Positions 33,109 to 41,637 of a DNA stretch of 64,000 nt are shown piece by piece. The DNA is from Roseomonas sp. (GTDB lineage Bacteria > Pseudomonadota > Alphaproteobacteria > Acetobacterales > Acetobacteraceae). Below the pieces are notes generated by a model. That model worked only from the letters and a program-made list of their open reading frames with translations. It made no database searches and was not told where the DNA came from. The stretch spans positions 112,414 through 176,413 of the forward strand of contig JADCFA010000012.1 of the NCBI GenBank assembly GCA_020249775.1. The letters run 5' to 3'. Position numbers and translations under genes: made by a program. Numbering within the stretch: position 1 is the stretch's first letter; each line of letters begins with the position of its first letter.

Positions 33109-34521
33109 TTACTCCTGATGGGGGGATGAGAGCATTTCGGCGGGCGTGCCGAGGGTGCGGGAAAGCCAACGTGTCGTGGCGGGGATATTGATTTCAGCGA
33201 CCGCTTGCGGGCCAAGGCCGCGCAAGGCTTCAAGGAACAAAAGCGCATTCGCCGCATCGGCGCGGCCCTGCACCTGTGCCAGCGGGCTGCGATAGCGCAG
33301 CACCGCTTCGCGGCCATCCAGCAGCAGCGGGGCGACATCGCCACGCCGACGCAGAATGGAAAGGCAGCGCGCGATCAACGGCGTCAGTAATTCGGCCTGC
33401 AGGCGCCCATAGGTCGCGCCCAAAAGACGTGATGTTTCGGCGGCGCGTTCCAGCACTTCGGTCGCAGTCATGCGTTGGTCGCGCTGCGGGCCCAGCCGAT
33501 CCGCGAGCAAGGCAGTGCGGATGCGCATGCGCAAATCATTCAGCACAAGCTGAGAAACATCGAAGCTGCCGGGCGCGGCAAGCGGTGTCAGGCCGGAAGA
33601 TCCCGGCGCTTTCGGGATGATCGCACCCGGCACAAGCCGCACCGTGGCCGGGTTCAGCACGCCATCATCTTCTGCCTGCCAAATGCCGGTGACCGCGATG
33701 GAGGCATTCGCAAGAACCAATTCCACCACCTTATTCGCGGTGCGGATATCGGGCAGCGCTTTCGCCACCGGGCCGCGGCCATAGCTTTCACCTGGCGCCT
33801 TCAGCCAACGAAAGCCGATGAAGGGGTTTTCGGCAAAGCTGCCCTCGGCCAGCACGGAAGGCGCATCACCGTCCGCGTTGATGGCGGCGAAGCGATAGCC
33901 CGCGCGATCAGGCCAGATCGCTTCAATCACGCGATGGGTGGTTTCATCCGCCGTATCGCCCTTGCGGCGCGGCGGCAGGCTGCCCGGAAAGCGGGCGCGC
34001 AGCGCGGCTTCGCTCATGCTGAGTGCGCGAAAGACCGTATCCAACCGCCCGGACGGGCCTTCTTCCAGCACCGCATCCTGCATCGGGATGGCGGTGAAGC
34101 GGAGTGCGGAGGCCTCGCCAGGGGCGGCCTCTTCCACCAGCATCAAACCGGTGCCGGTGATCACCAGGTCAAGAAAGGCCTGATGCATTTCAAGCGCGAA
34201 GTTTGAGCGATCGAAATGGGTTTGCAGCACTTCTGCCGCTTCTTCCAAAACCGCGGCGGCCTGCTGTTCATCAGCGTCTTGCGTTGGGCGGCCAGGTGCC
34301 AGGCCGAACCAGCGCGACCAGGGCGGGGTCAGTTCCGCAAGCAAGGATGCGGAAAGCTGTTCTGCCGCATCGGCGGCCGTGGCATCAAACAGCGTAGCGC
34401 CACTGCCAATTGGCGGCAGGACATGATTGTAGCAATCGCGCCAAATGCCTTCATGGCGCTGCCGTGCGGCAAGGGCGGCTTCGTAGCGCGCCAGGATCTC
34501 ATGCGGGTTCATCTGCTTCAT
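33109..34521 (-). CDS. Portal (head-tail connector) protein
   Basis: 470 residues of the T7-type connector family: near the N-terminus W-R-D-C-Y-N-H-V-L-P, then A-E-Q-L-S-A-S-L-L-A-E-L-T-P-P-W-S-R-W-F, and F-R-W-L-K-A-P-G-E-S-Y-G-R-G-P-V near 240, which is highly typical. Shorter than T7 gp8 (536). It would form the dodecameric DNA channel. Start at 34521 overlaps the preceding stop by ATGA. The gene is intact. Confidence 0.92.
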   Translation of the reverse strand: MKQMNPHEILARYEAALAARQRHEGIWRDCYNHVLPPIGSGATLFDATAADAAEQLSASLLAELTPPWSRWFGLAPGRPTQDADEQQAAAVLEEAAEVLQTHFDRSNFALEMHQAFLDLVITGTGLMLVEEAAPGEASALRFTAIPMQDAVLEEGPSGRLDTVFRALSMSEAALRARFPGSLPPRRKGDTADETTHRVIEAIWPDRAGYRFAAINADGDAPSVLAEGSFAENPFIGFRWLKAPGESYGRGPVAKALPDIRTANKVVELVLANASIAVTGIWQAEDDGVLNPATVRLVPGAIIPKAPGSSGLTPLAAPGSFDVSQLVLNDLRMRIRTALLADRLGPQRDQRMTATEVLERAAETSRLLGATYGRLQAELLTPLIARCLSILRRRGDVAPLLLDGREAVLRYRSPLAQVQGRADAANALLFLEALRGLGPQAVAEINIPATTRWLSRTLGTPAEMLSSPHQE

Positions 34522-34736
34522 TCCCCAAGCAAGGAACGGCGCGTGGCGGCGAAATCCGGCATGCTGCCGAGCAGACCGCGTGCGGAGGTGGCGATGGTGC
34601 CGGGCAGGCCGCGCGCGGCGCGGCTGCGGCTTTCAACACGCGTTTCCGAGGCCACGGCCTCTGGCGAGGGTGCAGGCGGCGGCGCCACGGGCTGAACGCT
34701 GATTTTCGGCTTCGGTGCTTCGAACAGGCCACCCAT
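34518..34736 (-). CDS. Small phage protein upstream of portal
   Basis: 72 residues: M-G-G-L-F-E-A-P-K-P-K start, a Pro-rich stretch (P-V-A-P-P-P-A-P-S-P), then a basic R-S-R-A-A-R-G-L-P-G-T-I segment. Podoviruses often encode short proteins of this plan (M-G-x-L-F start, Pro-rich middle, R-G-x-x-x-T-I tail) next to head genes; function unknown. ATG at 34736 has CGGAG upstream. Its stop overlaps the portal ATG by ATGA. Confidence 0.6.
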   Translation of the reverse strand: MGGLFEAPKPKISVQPVAPPPAPSPEAVASETRVESRSRAARGLPGTIATSARGLLGSMPDFAATRRSLLGE

Positions 34737-34889
34737 GCGCGCGCTTCTCCGGGAAAGGGTTGGCGCCCCGCCAAAAAGCCATGAGCCCGGCGCCTTCTGG
34801 TGGAAGAGGCCGGGCCCATGGAAGTTTCGGGAGGAGCGAGAGAGGAAGACCTTCAGGCGCAATTCGCCCGTTGGCGTGAGCTTGATAGC

Positions 34890-35339
34890 CTAATGCCGGG
34901 CGCGCGTCAAGATATTTTTCCTAAAATTTTTGCGATTGCGTTTTTGCAACCTACGATAGAGCCCATAAGGCGTCACCGCGCGCGGCGCATCAGCGCCCAG
35001 CAGGGCCCGGCAAAGCGCCACACAGCTCAACCCGAAGATCGGCGGCAGCCGGCGCGGCGCGGCAGGGCCGGGGGTGAAGGGGCCGCTTACGCGAAGCCCG
35101 GCGCGGCGGTAAAAGCCTGGCAGATCGAAGGCGGCATCAAGCGGCAAACGCGCAACCAGCAGGCGGCCGGAAAGCGGGTCCAGCACGGTCCAGCCATCGG
35201 CATCCTTGATCGCGGCGAAGCAATGGCGAAAGCCGCGCTTGAGCGGGTAAAGCCATGCCTGATCGGCGCGCCCGCCGAAGATGATCCAGATGGCCTGTTG
35301 CGATTCTTCAAGTCTTTTATGGGAAGGACGCGGTTTCAT
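34890..35339 (-). CDS. Conserved hypothetical phage-cluster protein
   Basis: 149 residues. Residues 17-70 contain a compact domain with R-H-C-F-A-A-I-K-D and W-T-V-L-D-P-L-S-G, a Cys-His-Asp spacing that faintly recalls papain-like or NlpC-type folds but without a convincing triad. The basic C-terminus (R-R-L-Q-K-R-N-R-K-N-F-R-K-N) could bind nucleic acid. ATG overlaps the preceding stop by ATGA. Function unknown. Confidence 0.6.
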   Translation of the reverse strand: MKPRPSHKRLEESQQAIWIIFGGRADQAWLYPLKRGFRHCFAAIKDADGWTVLDPLSGRLLVARLPLDAAFDLPGFYRRAGLRVSGPFTPGPAAPRRLPPIFGLSCVALCRALLGADAPRAVTPYGLYRRLQKRNRKNFRKNILTRARH

Positions 35340-35710
35340 GCGACGATGCCCTTGACGCGCAGCGGCCATTCCAGCCGATCGAGCGCTTCACGCCACAAGC
35401 GCCAATCATGCTTTTCGGAAGGGTAGCGCGGGTCGGGCGCGGCGCCCCTTTCGCCCCAGATGCGCAGAATGCGCGCATGGGTCAGGTCAATGCGGCGGTG
35501 GCGATAAAGCCTATCGAGGCTTTTCACCACATCATCAGGTTCGCAGGGGCGAAGCTTGTCGCCCTTGCCTGCGACAATGCGCGCGCCATCGCGGCGCGCA
35601 ATCAGCGCGGCCATGGTCCAGAACCAGGCTTCCTCGGCTGAATGGAAGGGCTCGGCCTGGGTGAGCGAGGCGAAGCGGGGGCTGTAATGGGTCTTTTGTG
35701 CTGCGATCAT
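35336..35710 (-). CDS. First gene of the phage-type operon, hypothetical protein
   Basis: 124 residues, no recognised domain; features W-F-W-T-M-A-A-L-I-A-R-R-D-G, L-R-P-C-E-P-D-D-V and an H-D-W-R-L-W-R-E-A-L-D-R-L segment. It is the first gene after the promoter-bearing gap, with a strong AAGGAGAG ribosome site. Being first in a head-to-lysis operon it could be a small terminase, head-assembly or regulatory factor; none can be shown from sequence. Confidence 0.6.
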   Translation of the reverse strand: MIAAQKTHYSPRFASLTQAEPFHSAEEAWFWTMAALIARRDGARIVAGKGDKLRPCEPDDVVKSLDRLYRHRRIDLTHARILRIWGERGAAPDPRYPSEKHDWRLWREALDRLEWPLRVKGIVA

Positions 35711-35898
35711 GGGGGGAATCTCTCCTTATGGTTGTGGAACGCAGGCAAGCTAACCGTAAAAATTGCTATCTGCAAGAGAAAAAAGGAAAAACGACCTATT
35801 GAATTTTGACGCAAGACCTAGGATATATTGCACAGAAACCAGAACCATATCTGGAGTCGGCACCCCGCAACCCTGCGGGATAATGAGGAACTAGGCCC
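35711..35898. promoter_or_regulatory. Divergent control region between the phage-type operon and the S24 regulator
   Basis: 188 nt, clearly AT-richer than both sides. Leftward: TTGCAG, 17 nt, TAGCTT, then AAGGAGAG. Rightward: TATATT at 35824-35829 with possible -35 boxes at suboptimal spacing. Two short inverted repeats could be operators: 35763-35775 (4-bp arms TTGC/GCAA, overlapping the leftward -35) and 35864-35879 (6-bp arms CCCGCA/TGCGGG in the S24 leader). Confidence 0.5.
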
Positions 35899-36546
35899 AT
35901 GCGGCATGAGGATATTTGGCGCGCGCTGGATGCGCTCGCGGCGGAATACGGGCTCTCGGCTTCGGGGCTCGCAAAAAAGGCCGGGCTTGATCCGACCGCC
36001 TTCAACCCATCAAAGCGCGTGGGCGCGGATGGCCGCGCGCGTTGGCCTTCCACCGAAAGCATCGCGAAAGTTCTCGATGCGCTTGGCGCGCGGATGGATG
36101 ATTTCGCGGCGCTTGTCACCGGCGCCGCCGCGATTTCCCGCGGCGGGCGCGGCGTGGTCAATCGGCGCATTCCCCTGATTGGCCTGGCCCAGGCGGGTGG
36201 TGAGGGGTATTTTGACGATGGCGGCTATCCGGTGGGCGGTAGTTGGGATGAAATCTCACTGCCCGAAATTGGCGATCCCAATGCCTATGCGCTGGAGATT
36301 TCGGGCGATTCCATGGAACCGGTGTTTCGCGATGGGGATGTGGTGATCGTCTCCCCCGCCGCGCCGGTACGGCGCGGTGATCGAGTGGTGGTGCGCACGC
36401 GGCGTGGTGAGGTAATGGCCAAGGAATTACGCCGCCATTCGGCGAAGCGGATTGATGTGGCGAGCCTCAATCCCGCGCATCCAAGCTATAGTTTCGAATT
36501 GCCGGAAATCGCCTGGGTGCATCGGATTGTCTGGGCGAGCCAATAA
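35899..36546 (+). CDS. LexA/CI-like S24-family transcriptional regulator
   Basis: 215 residues. An N-terminal helix-turn-helix (about 13-40, L-A-A-E-Y-G-L-S-A-S-G-L-A-K-K-A-G) is joined to a C-terminal S24 peptidase/dimerisation domain with S138 (S-G-D-S-M-E-P) and K175 (V-M-A-K-E-L). A possible Ala99-Gly100 cleavage bond (L-A-Q-A-G-G-E-G) lies where LexA/CI proteins self-cleave on RecA activation. It is divergent from the phage-type operon across a 188-nt AT-rich gap, so it may repress it and release it on DNA damage. Similar proteins also occur away from phages, so the link is not proven. Confidence 0.85.
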   Translation: MRHEDIWRALDALAAEYGLSASGLAKKAGLDPTAFNPSKRVGADGRARWPSTESIAKVLDALGARMDDFAALVTGAAAISRGGRGVVNRRIPLIGLAQAGGEGYFDDGGYPVGGSWDEISLPEIGDPNAYALEISGDSMEPVFRDGDVVIVSPAAPVRRGDRVVVRTRRGEVMAKELRRHSAKRIDVASLNPAHPSYSFELPEIAWVHRIVWASQ

Positions 36547-36555
36547 TCCTTTGCG

Positions 36556-37038
36556 TCAGCCCATGGTCTTGATCGCAAGGCCAAAGGCGCCTTGCGCAAA
36601 GCGGCGCATATTGGCGCGGCGGTCAGTGCTGCCGGTTTCAAGCGTCATCACGCGCTCAATGCCTGGCCCCACCACGGCAATGCAGCTATGCCCGGCCGCA
36701 TCGCCATAGCGATTGCCGGTGGGGCCCGCCGCGCCGGTCTCGGCCAAGCCCCACTCCGCACCATGCTTTTCGCGCACGCGCCGTGCGAGCAGCAGGGCAT
36801 AGGGCTCACTTGCCGAACGCATGCCTTCCATATCGGCAGGCGTGATGCCAAGCAGGGCTTCGCGCGCTTGCGCGGTGTAGATCACGCCGCCGCCAAGGAA
36901 ATAGGCCGAGGCACCTGGTTCAGCGAGCAAGGCAGCGGCAATGAGCCCGCCGGTTGAGGATTCCGCCACAGCGATGCGCTGGCGTTTTGCCTTCAGGCAG
37001 GCGGCCAGGGCAGAAGCTGAAACATGCAAGGCGTCCAT
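36556..37038 (-). CDS. CinA-family protein (nicotinamide-nucleotide amidohydrolase domain)
   Basis: 160 residues, the stand-alone PncC/CinA C-terminal domain: A-E-S-S-T-G-G-L-I-A (25-34) and E-T-G-A-A-G-P-T-G-N. In this family it deamidates NMN; CinA proteins were first linked with competence and RecA. It is convergent with the S24 gene (9 nt apart) and precedes an MFS gene upstream on the same strand. The usual motif form is A-x-T-G-I-A-G-P; here E-T-G-A-A-G-P, a mild variant. Confidence 0.85.
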   Translation of the reverse strand: MDALHVSASALAACLKAKRQRIAVAESSTGGLIAAALLAEPGASAYFLGGGVIYTAQAREALLGITPADMEGMRSASEPYALLLARRVREKHGAEWGLAETGAAGPTGNRYGDAAGHSCIAVVGPGIERVMTLETGSTDRRANMRRFAQGAFGLAIKTMG

Positions 37039-37050
37039 GCTGATTGTCCC

Positions 37051-38265
37051 TTATCCGCTGGAGATATGTTTCCAATAGCGATGCGTCACGGCCAGCGCCA
37101 CCAGCCCGCAGCCCGCCATCAGTGCTGTCGCGATCGGCGCGCCCAGGAATTCGGCGGCGATGCCAAGGCCGATAAAGCCAATCGGCCCCATGCCGATGCA
37201 AACGGAAAGCAGGCCCAAGACGCGGCTGCGCAATTCCACCGGTGTCGCCAGATAAATCAGCGTGGGCTGCATGATGCCAAAGCCCGCGCCGCCAATACCC
37301 ACCAGGATCAGCGCCAGCCCCGCAAACCATGGATTGGGGATCAGCGCGAAGACGATCACCATGCTCATGTAAAGGATGACTCCGCCAAGATAGCAGCGGC
37401 GATAAAGCGCGGGGCCGATGAGGAGGGTGATCAGCACCGCGCCCAAGAGCGACCCCACGCCATCCATGCTGGCCAAAACGCCGACACCTTCGGGTCCCAG
37501 CGCCAGTTGATCCTTGCCGATTACCGGGATCATGCTGGTGAAGGGCCAGCCGAACAGGTTGTAGATCAGCGTGACCATCAGCGTGCCACTGAGGCGCGGA
37601 TCGGCGCGCACGGCGGCCAGCCCTTCCGCAATGCGCGCCAGCACAGGCGCGGGGCGGCTTGCCGTTGTGCGCGGCGTTGGCGGCAGCAGTAGGGCGGCGA
37701 TCAGCGCCGGCAGATACAGCAAGGTTGCCAGCACAAAAGTACCATCCAACCCCAGCAGCGCCAGCAACACGCCACCCAGCGTTGGCCCCAGCATGCGGCT
37801 GGCATTGCTGGTGCCAACATCAATGGACATGGCCGCACCCATGCGCGCCGGTCCCACCACGGCGCCAATCATGGCGCGGCGCACGGGATTATCGGCAGCC
37901 CAGCCCACACCATTGATGAAGGCCGCCACCGCCAAATGCCAAACCGCAATCACGCCAAGCAAGGCAAGCAGCGCAACCACCGATGACGCCAGGATTTGCA
38001 TCACCAGGATCAGGATTTGCGCGCGGCGCAGATCCATCCGCTCCGCCGCCGCGCCCAGAAAGGCGCCGAATAGCCCCATAGGCAGAAGGCGCAGCATGGT
38101 CAGCATGGCGACAATGAAGGCCGAACCGGTGGCGTTATAGGCAAAGACACCCACCGCCAGCATTTCCAGCCAGCGCACGACAAAAATCGAAAACCCCACC
38201 ATCCAGAGCCGACGAAAGTCACGCTCCTGAAACAGGCTTCGCCAATGGGTTTCGGTCAGCGCCAC
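37051..38265 (-). CDS. MFS transporter
   Basis: 404 residues with about twelve hydrophobic segments and the short charged N-terminus E-R-D-F-R-R-L-W. Of the MFS-3 (enterobactin-exporter-like) type judging by the R-x-F-R-x-L-W start and A-A-E-R-M-D-L-R-R-A loop between TM2 and TM3. Initiation is at a GTG with TTGAGGC before it. It lies 12 nt upstream of the CinA-family gene and probably forms an operon with it. Substrate unknown. Confidence 0.85.
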   Translation of the reverse strand: MALTETHWRSLFQERDFRRLWMVGFSIFVVRWLEMLAVGVFAYNATGSAFIVAMLTMLRLLPMGLFGAFLGAAAERMDLRRAQILILVMQILASSVVALLALLGVIAVWHLAVAAFINGVGWAADNPVRRAMIGAVVGPARMGAAMSIDVGTSNASRMLGPTLGGVLLALLGLDGTFVLATLLYLPALIAALLLPPTPRTTASRPAPVLARIAEGLAAVRADPRLSGTLMVTLIYNLFGWPFTSMIPVIGKDQLALGPEGVGVLASMDGVGSLLGAVLITLLIGPALYRRCYLGGVILYMSMVIVFALIPNPWFAGLALILVGIGGAGFGIMQPTLIYLATPVELRSRVLGLLSVCIGMGPIGFIGLGIAAEFLGAPIATALMAGCGLVALAVTHRYWKHISSG

Positions 38266-38285
38266 GGCGCCTCAAGCACCTCAAT

Positions 38286-38314
38286 AGGCCGGTCAGGAAA
38301 AACCCGACCGGCCT
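38286..38314 (-). terminator. Hairpin after the aldehyde dehydrogenase gene
   Basis: Perfect 9-bp inverted repeat (38286-38294 with 38306-38314) with an 11-nt loop, 6 nt after the aldehyde dehydrogenase stop. The T5 run is in the loop, not after the stem, so it may work as a Rho-assisted or bidirectional end. Confidence 0.5.
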
Positions 38315-38320
38315 TGCATG

Positions 38321-39760
38321 TCACAAGCCGGCCTGAGAGACGAATTTGGTATTGAGATAGGCCTCAATCGCCTCAAGCCCACCTTCCGATCCATAGCCGG
38401 AATCCTTGATGCCGCCGAAGGGCACTTCGGGAAGCGCAAGACCAAGGTGATTGATCGTCATCATGCCGCTTTCCACACGCGCCGCGACCGCATTCGCGGT
38501 TTTGGCCGAACGGGTGAAGGCATAAGAAGCTAGGCCATAGGGCAGGCGATTGGCTTCTTCCACCACCTCATCCAAATCCTTGAAGCGGGAGATCATCGCC
38601 ATGGGGCCGAAGGGTTCCTCATTCATCGCCCGCGCATCCTTGGGCACATCCGTCATTACCGTGGGCTCATAGAAATAGCCTTTATTGCCGATCCGCTTGC
38701 CCCCCGTATGCACCTTGCCGCCCTTGGATTGCGCATCCTGCACCATCATCTCAACCCAAGGCACGCGGCGATCATGCGCAAGCGGTCCCATATTGGTATC
38801 GGCGGCCATTCCATCGCCTACCTTCAGCGTCTTGGCGTGCGCCACGAATTTTTCGACGAAGCCATCATAAAGGTCTTCCTGCACCAGGAAGCGCGTTGGG
38901 CTCACGCAGACTTGCCCGGCATTGCGGAATTTGGCGAAGGCGAGGGTCTTTGCCGCCAGATCAAGATCGGCATCATTGAAGACAATGGCCGGCGCATGGC
39001 CGCCCAATTCCATCGTCACGCGCTTCATATGCTGGCCGGCAAGGGCGGCAAGCTGCTTGCCGACAGGGGTGGACCCCGTGAAGGTCACTTTGCGGATGAT
39101 CGGATGCGCGATCAGATAGGATGAAATCTCCGCCGGCACGCCATAAACCAGATTGGCGACACCGGGCGGCAGCCCGGCATCAATGAAGGCGCGGATCAAT
39201 TCCGCGGGCGACGCGGGGGTTTCTTCCGGCGCCTTTACAATAATGGAACAGCCCGTGGCCACGGCGGCAGAGAGCTTGCGCACCACCTGATTGATCGGGA
39301 AATTCCACGGCGTGAAGGCGGCAACGGGACCCACCGGTTCCTTTACCACAAGCTGATAAATCCCCTCGGCGCGCGCGGGCACCACACGGCCATAGGCGCG
39401 GCGGGCTTCTTCGGCGAACCAGTCAATAATATCGGCGGCTGCCATGATTTCCATCTTGGATTCGCCAAGCGGCTTGCCCTGTTCCAAGGTCATCAGCCGC
39501 GCAATGTCGTCCGCGCGCGCGCGCACCAGATCAGCGGCCTTGCGCATCAGCTTGGAACGGTCATAGGCCGAGACCTTCTTCCAGACGGCAAAACCTTTCT
39601 CGGCGGCGGCAAGGGCTTCATCCAGATCAGTCTTTTCGGCATGGGCGACGGTGCCGATCACTTCCTCATTGGCCGGGTTCAGCACATTGATGGACTTGCC
39701 ACTGCGCGCGGCGCGCCATTTGCCATTCACGTGCAATTGGACATTGGGGTAATTGGTCAT
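38321..39760 (-). CDS. NAD(P)-dependent succinate-semialdehyde dehydrogenase-type aldehyde dehydrogenase
   Basis: 479 residues of the aldehyde dehydrogenase superfamily, closest in style to GabD. Motifs: F-T-P-W-N-F-P-I (about 147-154), F-T-G-S-T-P-V-G-K, the general-base E in [10 protein letters not shown] and the nucleophilic Cys in N-A-G-Q-V-C. It would oxidise succinate semialdehyde or a similar aldehyde to the acid. The ATG at 39760 has GGAGGAA at good spacing; the frame extends to 39937 without support. It stands alone between the MFS gene and the NeuD-like gene. Confidence 0.9.
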   Translation of the reverse strand: MTNYPNVQLHVNGKWRAARSGKSINVLNPANEEVIGTVAHAEKTDLDEALAAAEKGFAVWKKVSAYDRSKLMRKAADLVRARADDIARLMTLEQGKPLGESKMEIMAAADIIDWFAEEARRAYGRVVPARAEGIYQLVVKEPVGPVAAFTPWNFPINQVVRKLSAAVATGCSIIVKAPEETPASPAELIRAFIDAGLPPGVANLVYGVPAEISSYLIAHPIIRKVTFTGSTPVGKQLAALAGQHMKRVTMELGGHAPAIVFNDADLDLAAKTLAFAKFRNAGQVCVSPTRFLVQEDLYDGFVEKFVAHAKTLKVGDGMAADTNMGPLAHDRRVPWVEMMVQDAQSKGGKVHTGGKRIGNKGYFYEPTVMTDVPKDARAMNEEPFGPMAMISRFKDLDEVVEEANRLPYGLASYAFTRSAKTANAVAARVESGMMTINHLGLALPEVPFGGIKDSGYGSEGGLEAIEAYLNTKFVSQAGL

Positions 39761-39860
39761 GCGGGCTTCCTCCGGCCTTCGTTGTTTGGGTTGGCTAACC
39801 TGCTGCATTTCGGTACATCGCGCCATAGCCGTTTTGGGCCAGCCGGCGCGCGAGGCGTGG

Positions 39861-40487
39861 CTACATAGGCCTGGCCGGCACGCCGCCGACGCGTGCATCG
39901 GGGGCGATATTCTCCACCACGGCGGCACCAGCGCCAATTACCGCGCCTTCGCCAATGACAAGCCCGGGGCGCACTACCGCCCCCGCGCCGATCAGCGCAC
40001 CCGTGCCGATGCGCACACCACCAGCCAACACGACGCCGGGGCCGATATGCGCGGCTTCTCCCACCACGCAGTCATGTTCCACAATCGCGCCGGTATTGAT
40101 CAGCGCGAGCGGGCCGATCTCCGCCTCCGGCCCAATCACGGCGCGGGCAAGGACAGCAGCGCCATCCCCAAGCCGCGCGCCATGGCCGATCAGGGCTGAT
40201 GGGTGGGTCAGGTTCGGCAGGGCAAAGCCCGCTTCCTTCAGCCGCAGCCCCGCCGCAAGGCGCTGGGCATTATCGCCAAGCGAAGGATGGGCCAGCGTAA
40301 TCCCCTGCTGTGCCAAGGCGGCAAGCAGGCTTTCATCGCCCAGCACGGGCAGGCCCAGCACCTGGCTTGCCTTGGGCACAGCATCCAGGAACCCAACAAG
40401 CTCGAAGCCGCCTGCCGAAAGCAGCAAATCGGCAATCGCCTTGCCATGCCCCCCCGCGCCCAGCAGCAGGATGCGTTTGCGGGTCAT
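39861..40487 (-). CDS. NeuD/PglD-like sugar acyltransferase
   Basis: 208 residues: an N-terminal Rossmann-like sugar-nucleotide-binding part ([14 protein letters not shown]) followed by a left-handed beta-helix of hexapeptide repeats ([23 protein letters not shown]) with the likely catalytic His in V-E-H-D-C. Such enzymes O- or N-acetylate sugars for surface glycans. No other glycan genes are near. Its ATG overlaps the preceding lipoprotein stop (ATGA). Confidence 0.87.
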   Translation of the reverse strand: MTRKRILLLGAGGHGKAIADLLLSAGGFELVGFLDAVPKASQVLGLPVLGDESLLAALAQQGITLAHPSLGDNAQRLAAGLRLKEAGFALPNLTHPSALIGHGARLGDGAAVLARAVIGPEAEIGPLALINTGAIVEHDCVVGEAAHIGPGVVLAGGVRIGTGALIGAGAVVRPGLVIGEGAVIGAGAAVVENIAPDARVGGVPARPM

Positions 40488-41458
40488 TGCGTCGGCTCGG
40501 GCCTGGGAAGCGCCGCCGCGCGGGGCGGCAGGGCAAGGCCGCCCGGTGCGGCATTGGGCTGGTTACGCTGGCCGCCCGCTTCGCGCGCGGGCATGCCGCC
40601 GGCATTTTCGATCACGCGCTGCACCCCGCCCGCCGCCTCGGCCGCCGCGGCAAAGGCAATATCGCCCCAATGCCGGTCCAAAAGCCCGGCCGGGATTTCA
40701 TTCATTTGCAGCACACGCCCCAAATCCTGCCCATCGCGGCGAGAGACGATCCAAAGGATCTCCACCCTCTGCATGCCCCGACCCGCGGGGACAACATTAA
40801 CGCGCCCTTCGGCGGCAAAGCCTGCGCCATCCGCCACATCCTGGGCCAGGATGCCCTGATCGCCGAGGGCTTCGCGCATGCGCGCGGTCAGGCTGTCATT
40901 CCCATCGCCTGGCGCGCCGCGTACCGGCAGCAGATACACCCGGGGCGGGCCGGCAGAGGTCAGTGCCGAGGGGACAGTGGATTTCCGCGCTGCCTCTGCC
41001 CGCAACAGCAAATCCGCCGCGCGGCGCGAAGCATCATTCGCGACATCGGTCAGCAACGCGGCAGTCGGGCGCGCCCAATCGCGCGCTGGGATGGCGCTGC
41101 CCTCGGTAACACCCTGCGGGGCGCCATCCGGGTCAAATAGGGCGTAGCGGGGTAGCACGCGATTTCCCTCAAGCCGCATTTCGACAGTCAGGCGCCAATC
41201 CAGTGGCAGAGGGTCTTCCGCTACCGCGGGCACCTCTCGGCGAAGCAGGGCTTGGGCAATGGCGCGGGCGAAGGCCTCCGATTCGGTGCCGCTCAGCAGC
41301 GCGGCTTCGGGCGAGGGCACTGCCACGCGATAGGGCGGCGGCGTCACCAGCCGGCCCGCCAGGCCACCCGGATTGCCGCGGAAGGGTTGGGGAAGGTCCC
41401 CGCAGGCCGCCAGAAGCAAGGGCAGCAGGGCCAGCCAGCCAAAGGCGCGGCGCTTCAT
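40484..41458 (-). CDS. Predicted lipoprotein of unknown function
   Basis: 324 residues. Start at 41458 gives a classic lipoprotein signal: K-R-R then a Leu-rich core and lipobox L-A-A-C (about 15-18). The mature part has no recognised domain; it contains R-V-Y-L-L-P-V-R-G-A-P-G-D-G-N-D-S-L-T and a Pro/Ala/Arg-rich end. Its N-terminus overlaps a 22-codon frame (41455-41523) by ATGA and its 3' end overlaps the NeuD-like gene. Location inner or outer membrane; residue after the Cys is Gly, so outer-membrane sorting is likely. Confidence 0.75.
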   Translation of the reverse strand: MKRRAFGWLALLPLLLAACGDLPQPFRGNPGGLAGRLVTPPPYRVAVPSPEAALLSGTESEAFARAIAQALLRREVPAVAEDPLPLDWRLTVEMRLEGNRVLPRYALFDPDGAPQGVTEGSAIPARDWARPTAALLTDVANDASRRAADLLLRAEAARKSTVPSALTSAGPPRVYLLPVRGAPGDGNDSLTARMREALGDQGILAQDVADGAGFAAEGRVNVVPAGRGMQRVEILWIVSRRDGQDLGRVLQMNEIPAGLLDRHWGDIAFAAAAEAAGGVQRVIENAGGMPAREAGGQRNQPNAAPGGLALPPRAAALPRPEPTQ

Positions 41459-41523
41459 AGCATGACGCAGGTGGCAAGCAGCGTCAGAAAGCTGAGGACC
41501 AGGAACATGACAAGATAAGGCAT
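41455..41523 (-). CDS. Candidate 22-residue membrane micropeptide
   Basis: ATG at 41523, stop TGA at 41455-41457 overlapping the lipoprotein ATG (ATGA). The peptide is almost entirely hydrophobic (starts [16 protein letters not shown]), enough for one membrane span. Only a weak AAAG precedes the start. It could be a translationally coupled leader or a small membrane protein; too short for family comparison. Confidence 0.35.
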   Translation of the reverse strand: MPYLVMFLVLSFLTLLATCVML

Positions 41524-41637
41524 GGGGCTTTAATGCCATGGTCGTCCCCAAGCGGGAAGATCGGGGCTGATTTCCCCGGGGCGGTTTATGTTCTAAGCAG
41601 GGCTTGGTTTCCATTTCCGCATTGGCCTTCGCTTGAC

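Larger units (their letters stand above)
23240..35710 (-). mobile_element. Podovirus-type structural and lysis cluster (domesticated prophage/GTA-like candidate)
   Basis: Fourteen minus-strand genes plus one small plus-strand gene. Transcription order is three small genes, portal, scaffold, capsid, tail tube A, tail tube B, small gp14-like gene, tail spike, candidate terS, terL, membrane protein, endolysin: T7 genes 8 to 19 in order. Several joins are ATGA or TGATG overlaps, so it is probably one operon read from the gap at 35711-35898. No integrase, recombinase, polymerase, helicase, RNA polymerase or cro/cI-type replication-switch gene is present. Codons and GC look host-like. Ends abut bpt and an S24 regulator. 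Confidence 0.85.

Noticed and set aside
23240..35710. RcGTA-type (siphovirus) gene transfer agent
   Set aside because: Head-tail genes are of podovirus (T7-like) type: connector-type portal, scaffold, tubular A/B; no tape measure, HK97 prohead protease or tail tube genes of RcGTA.
23240..35710. Ordinary active prophage with attachment sites
   Set aside because: No integrase, tRNA target or flanking direct repeat visible; left end is 3 nt from the bpt stop.
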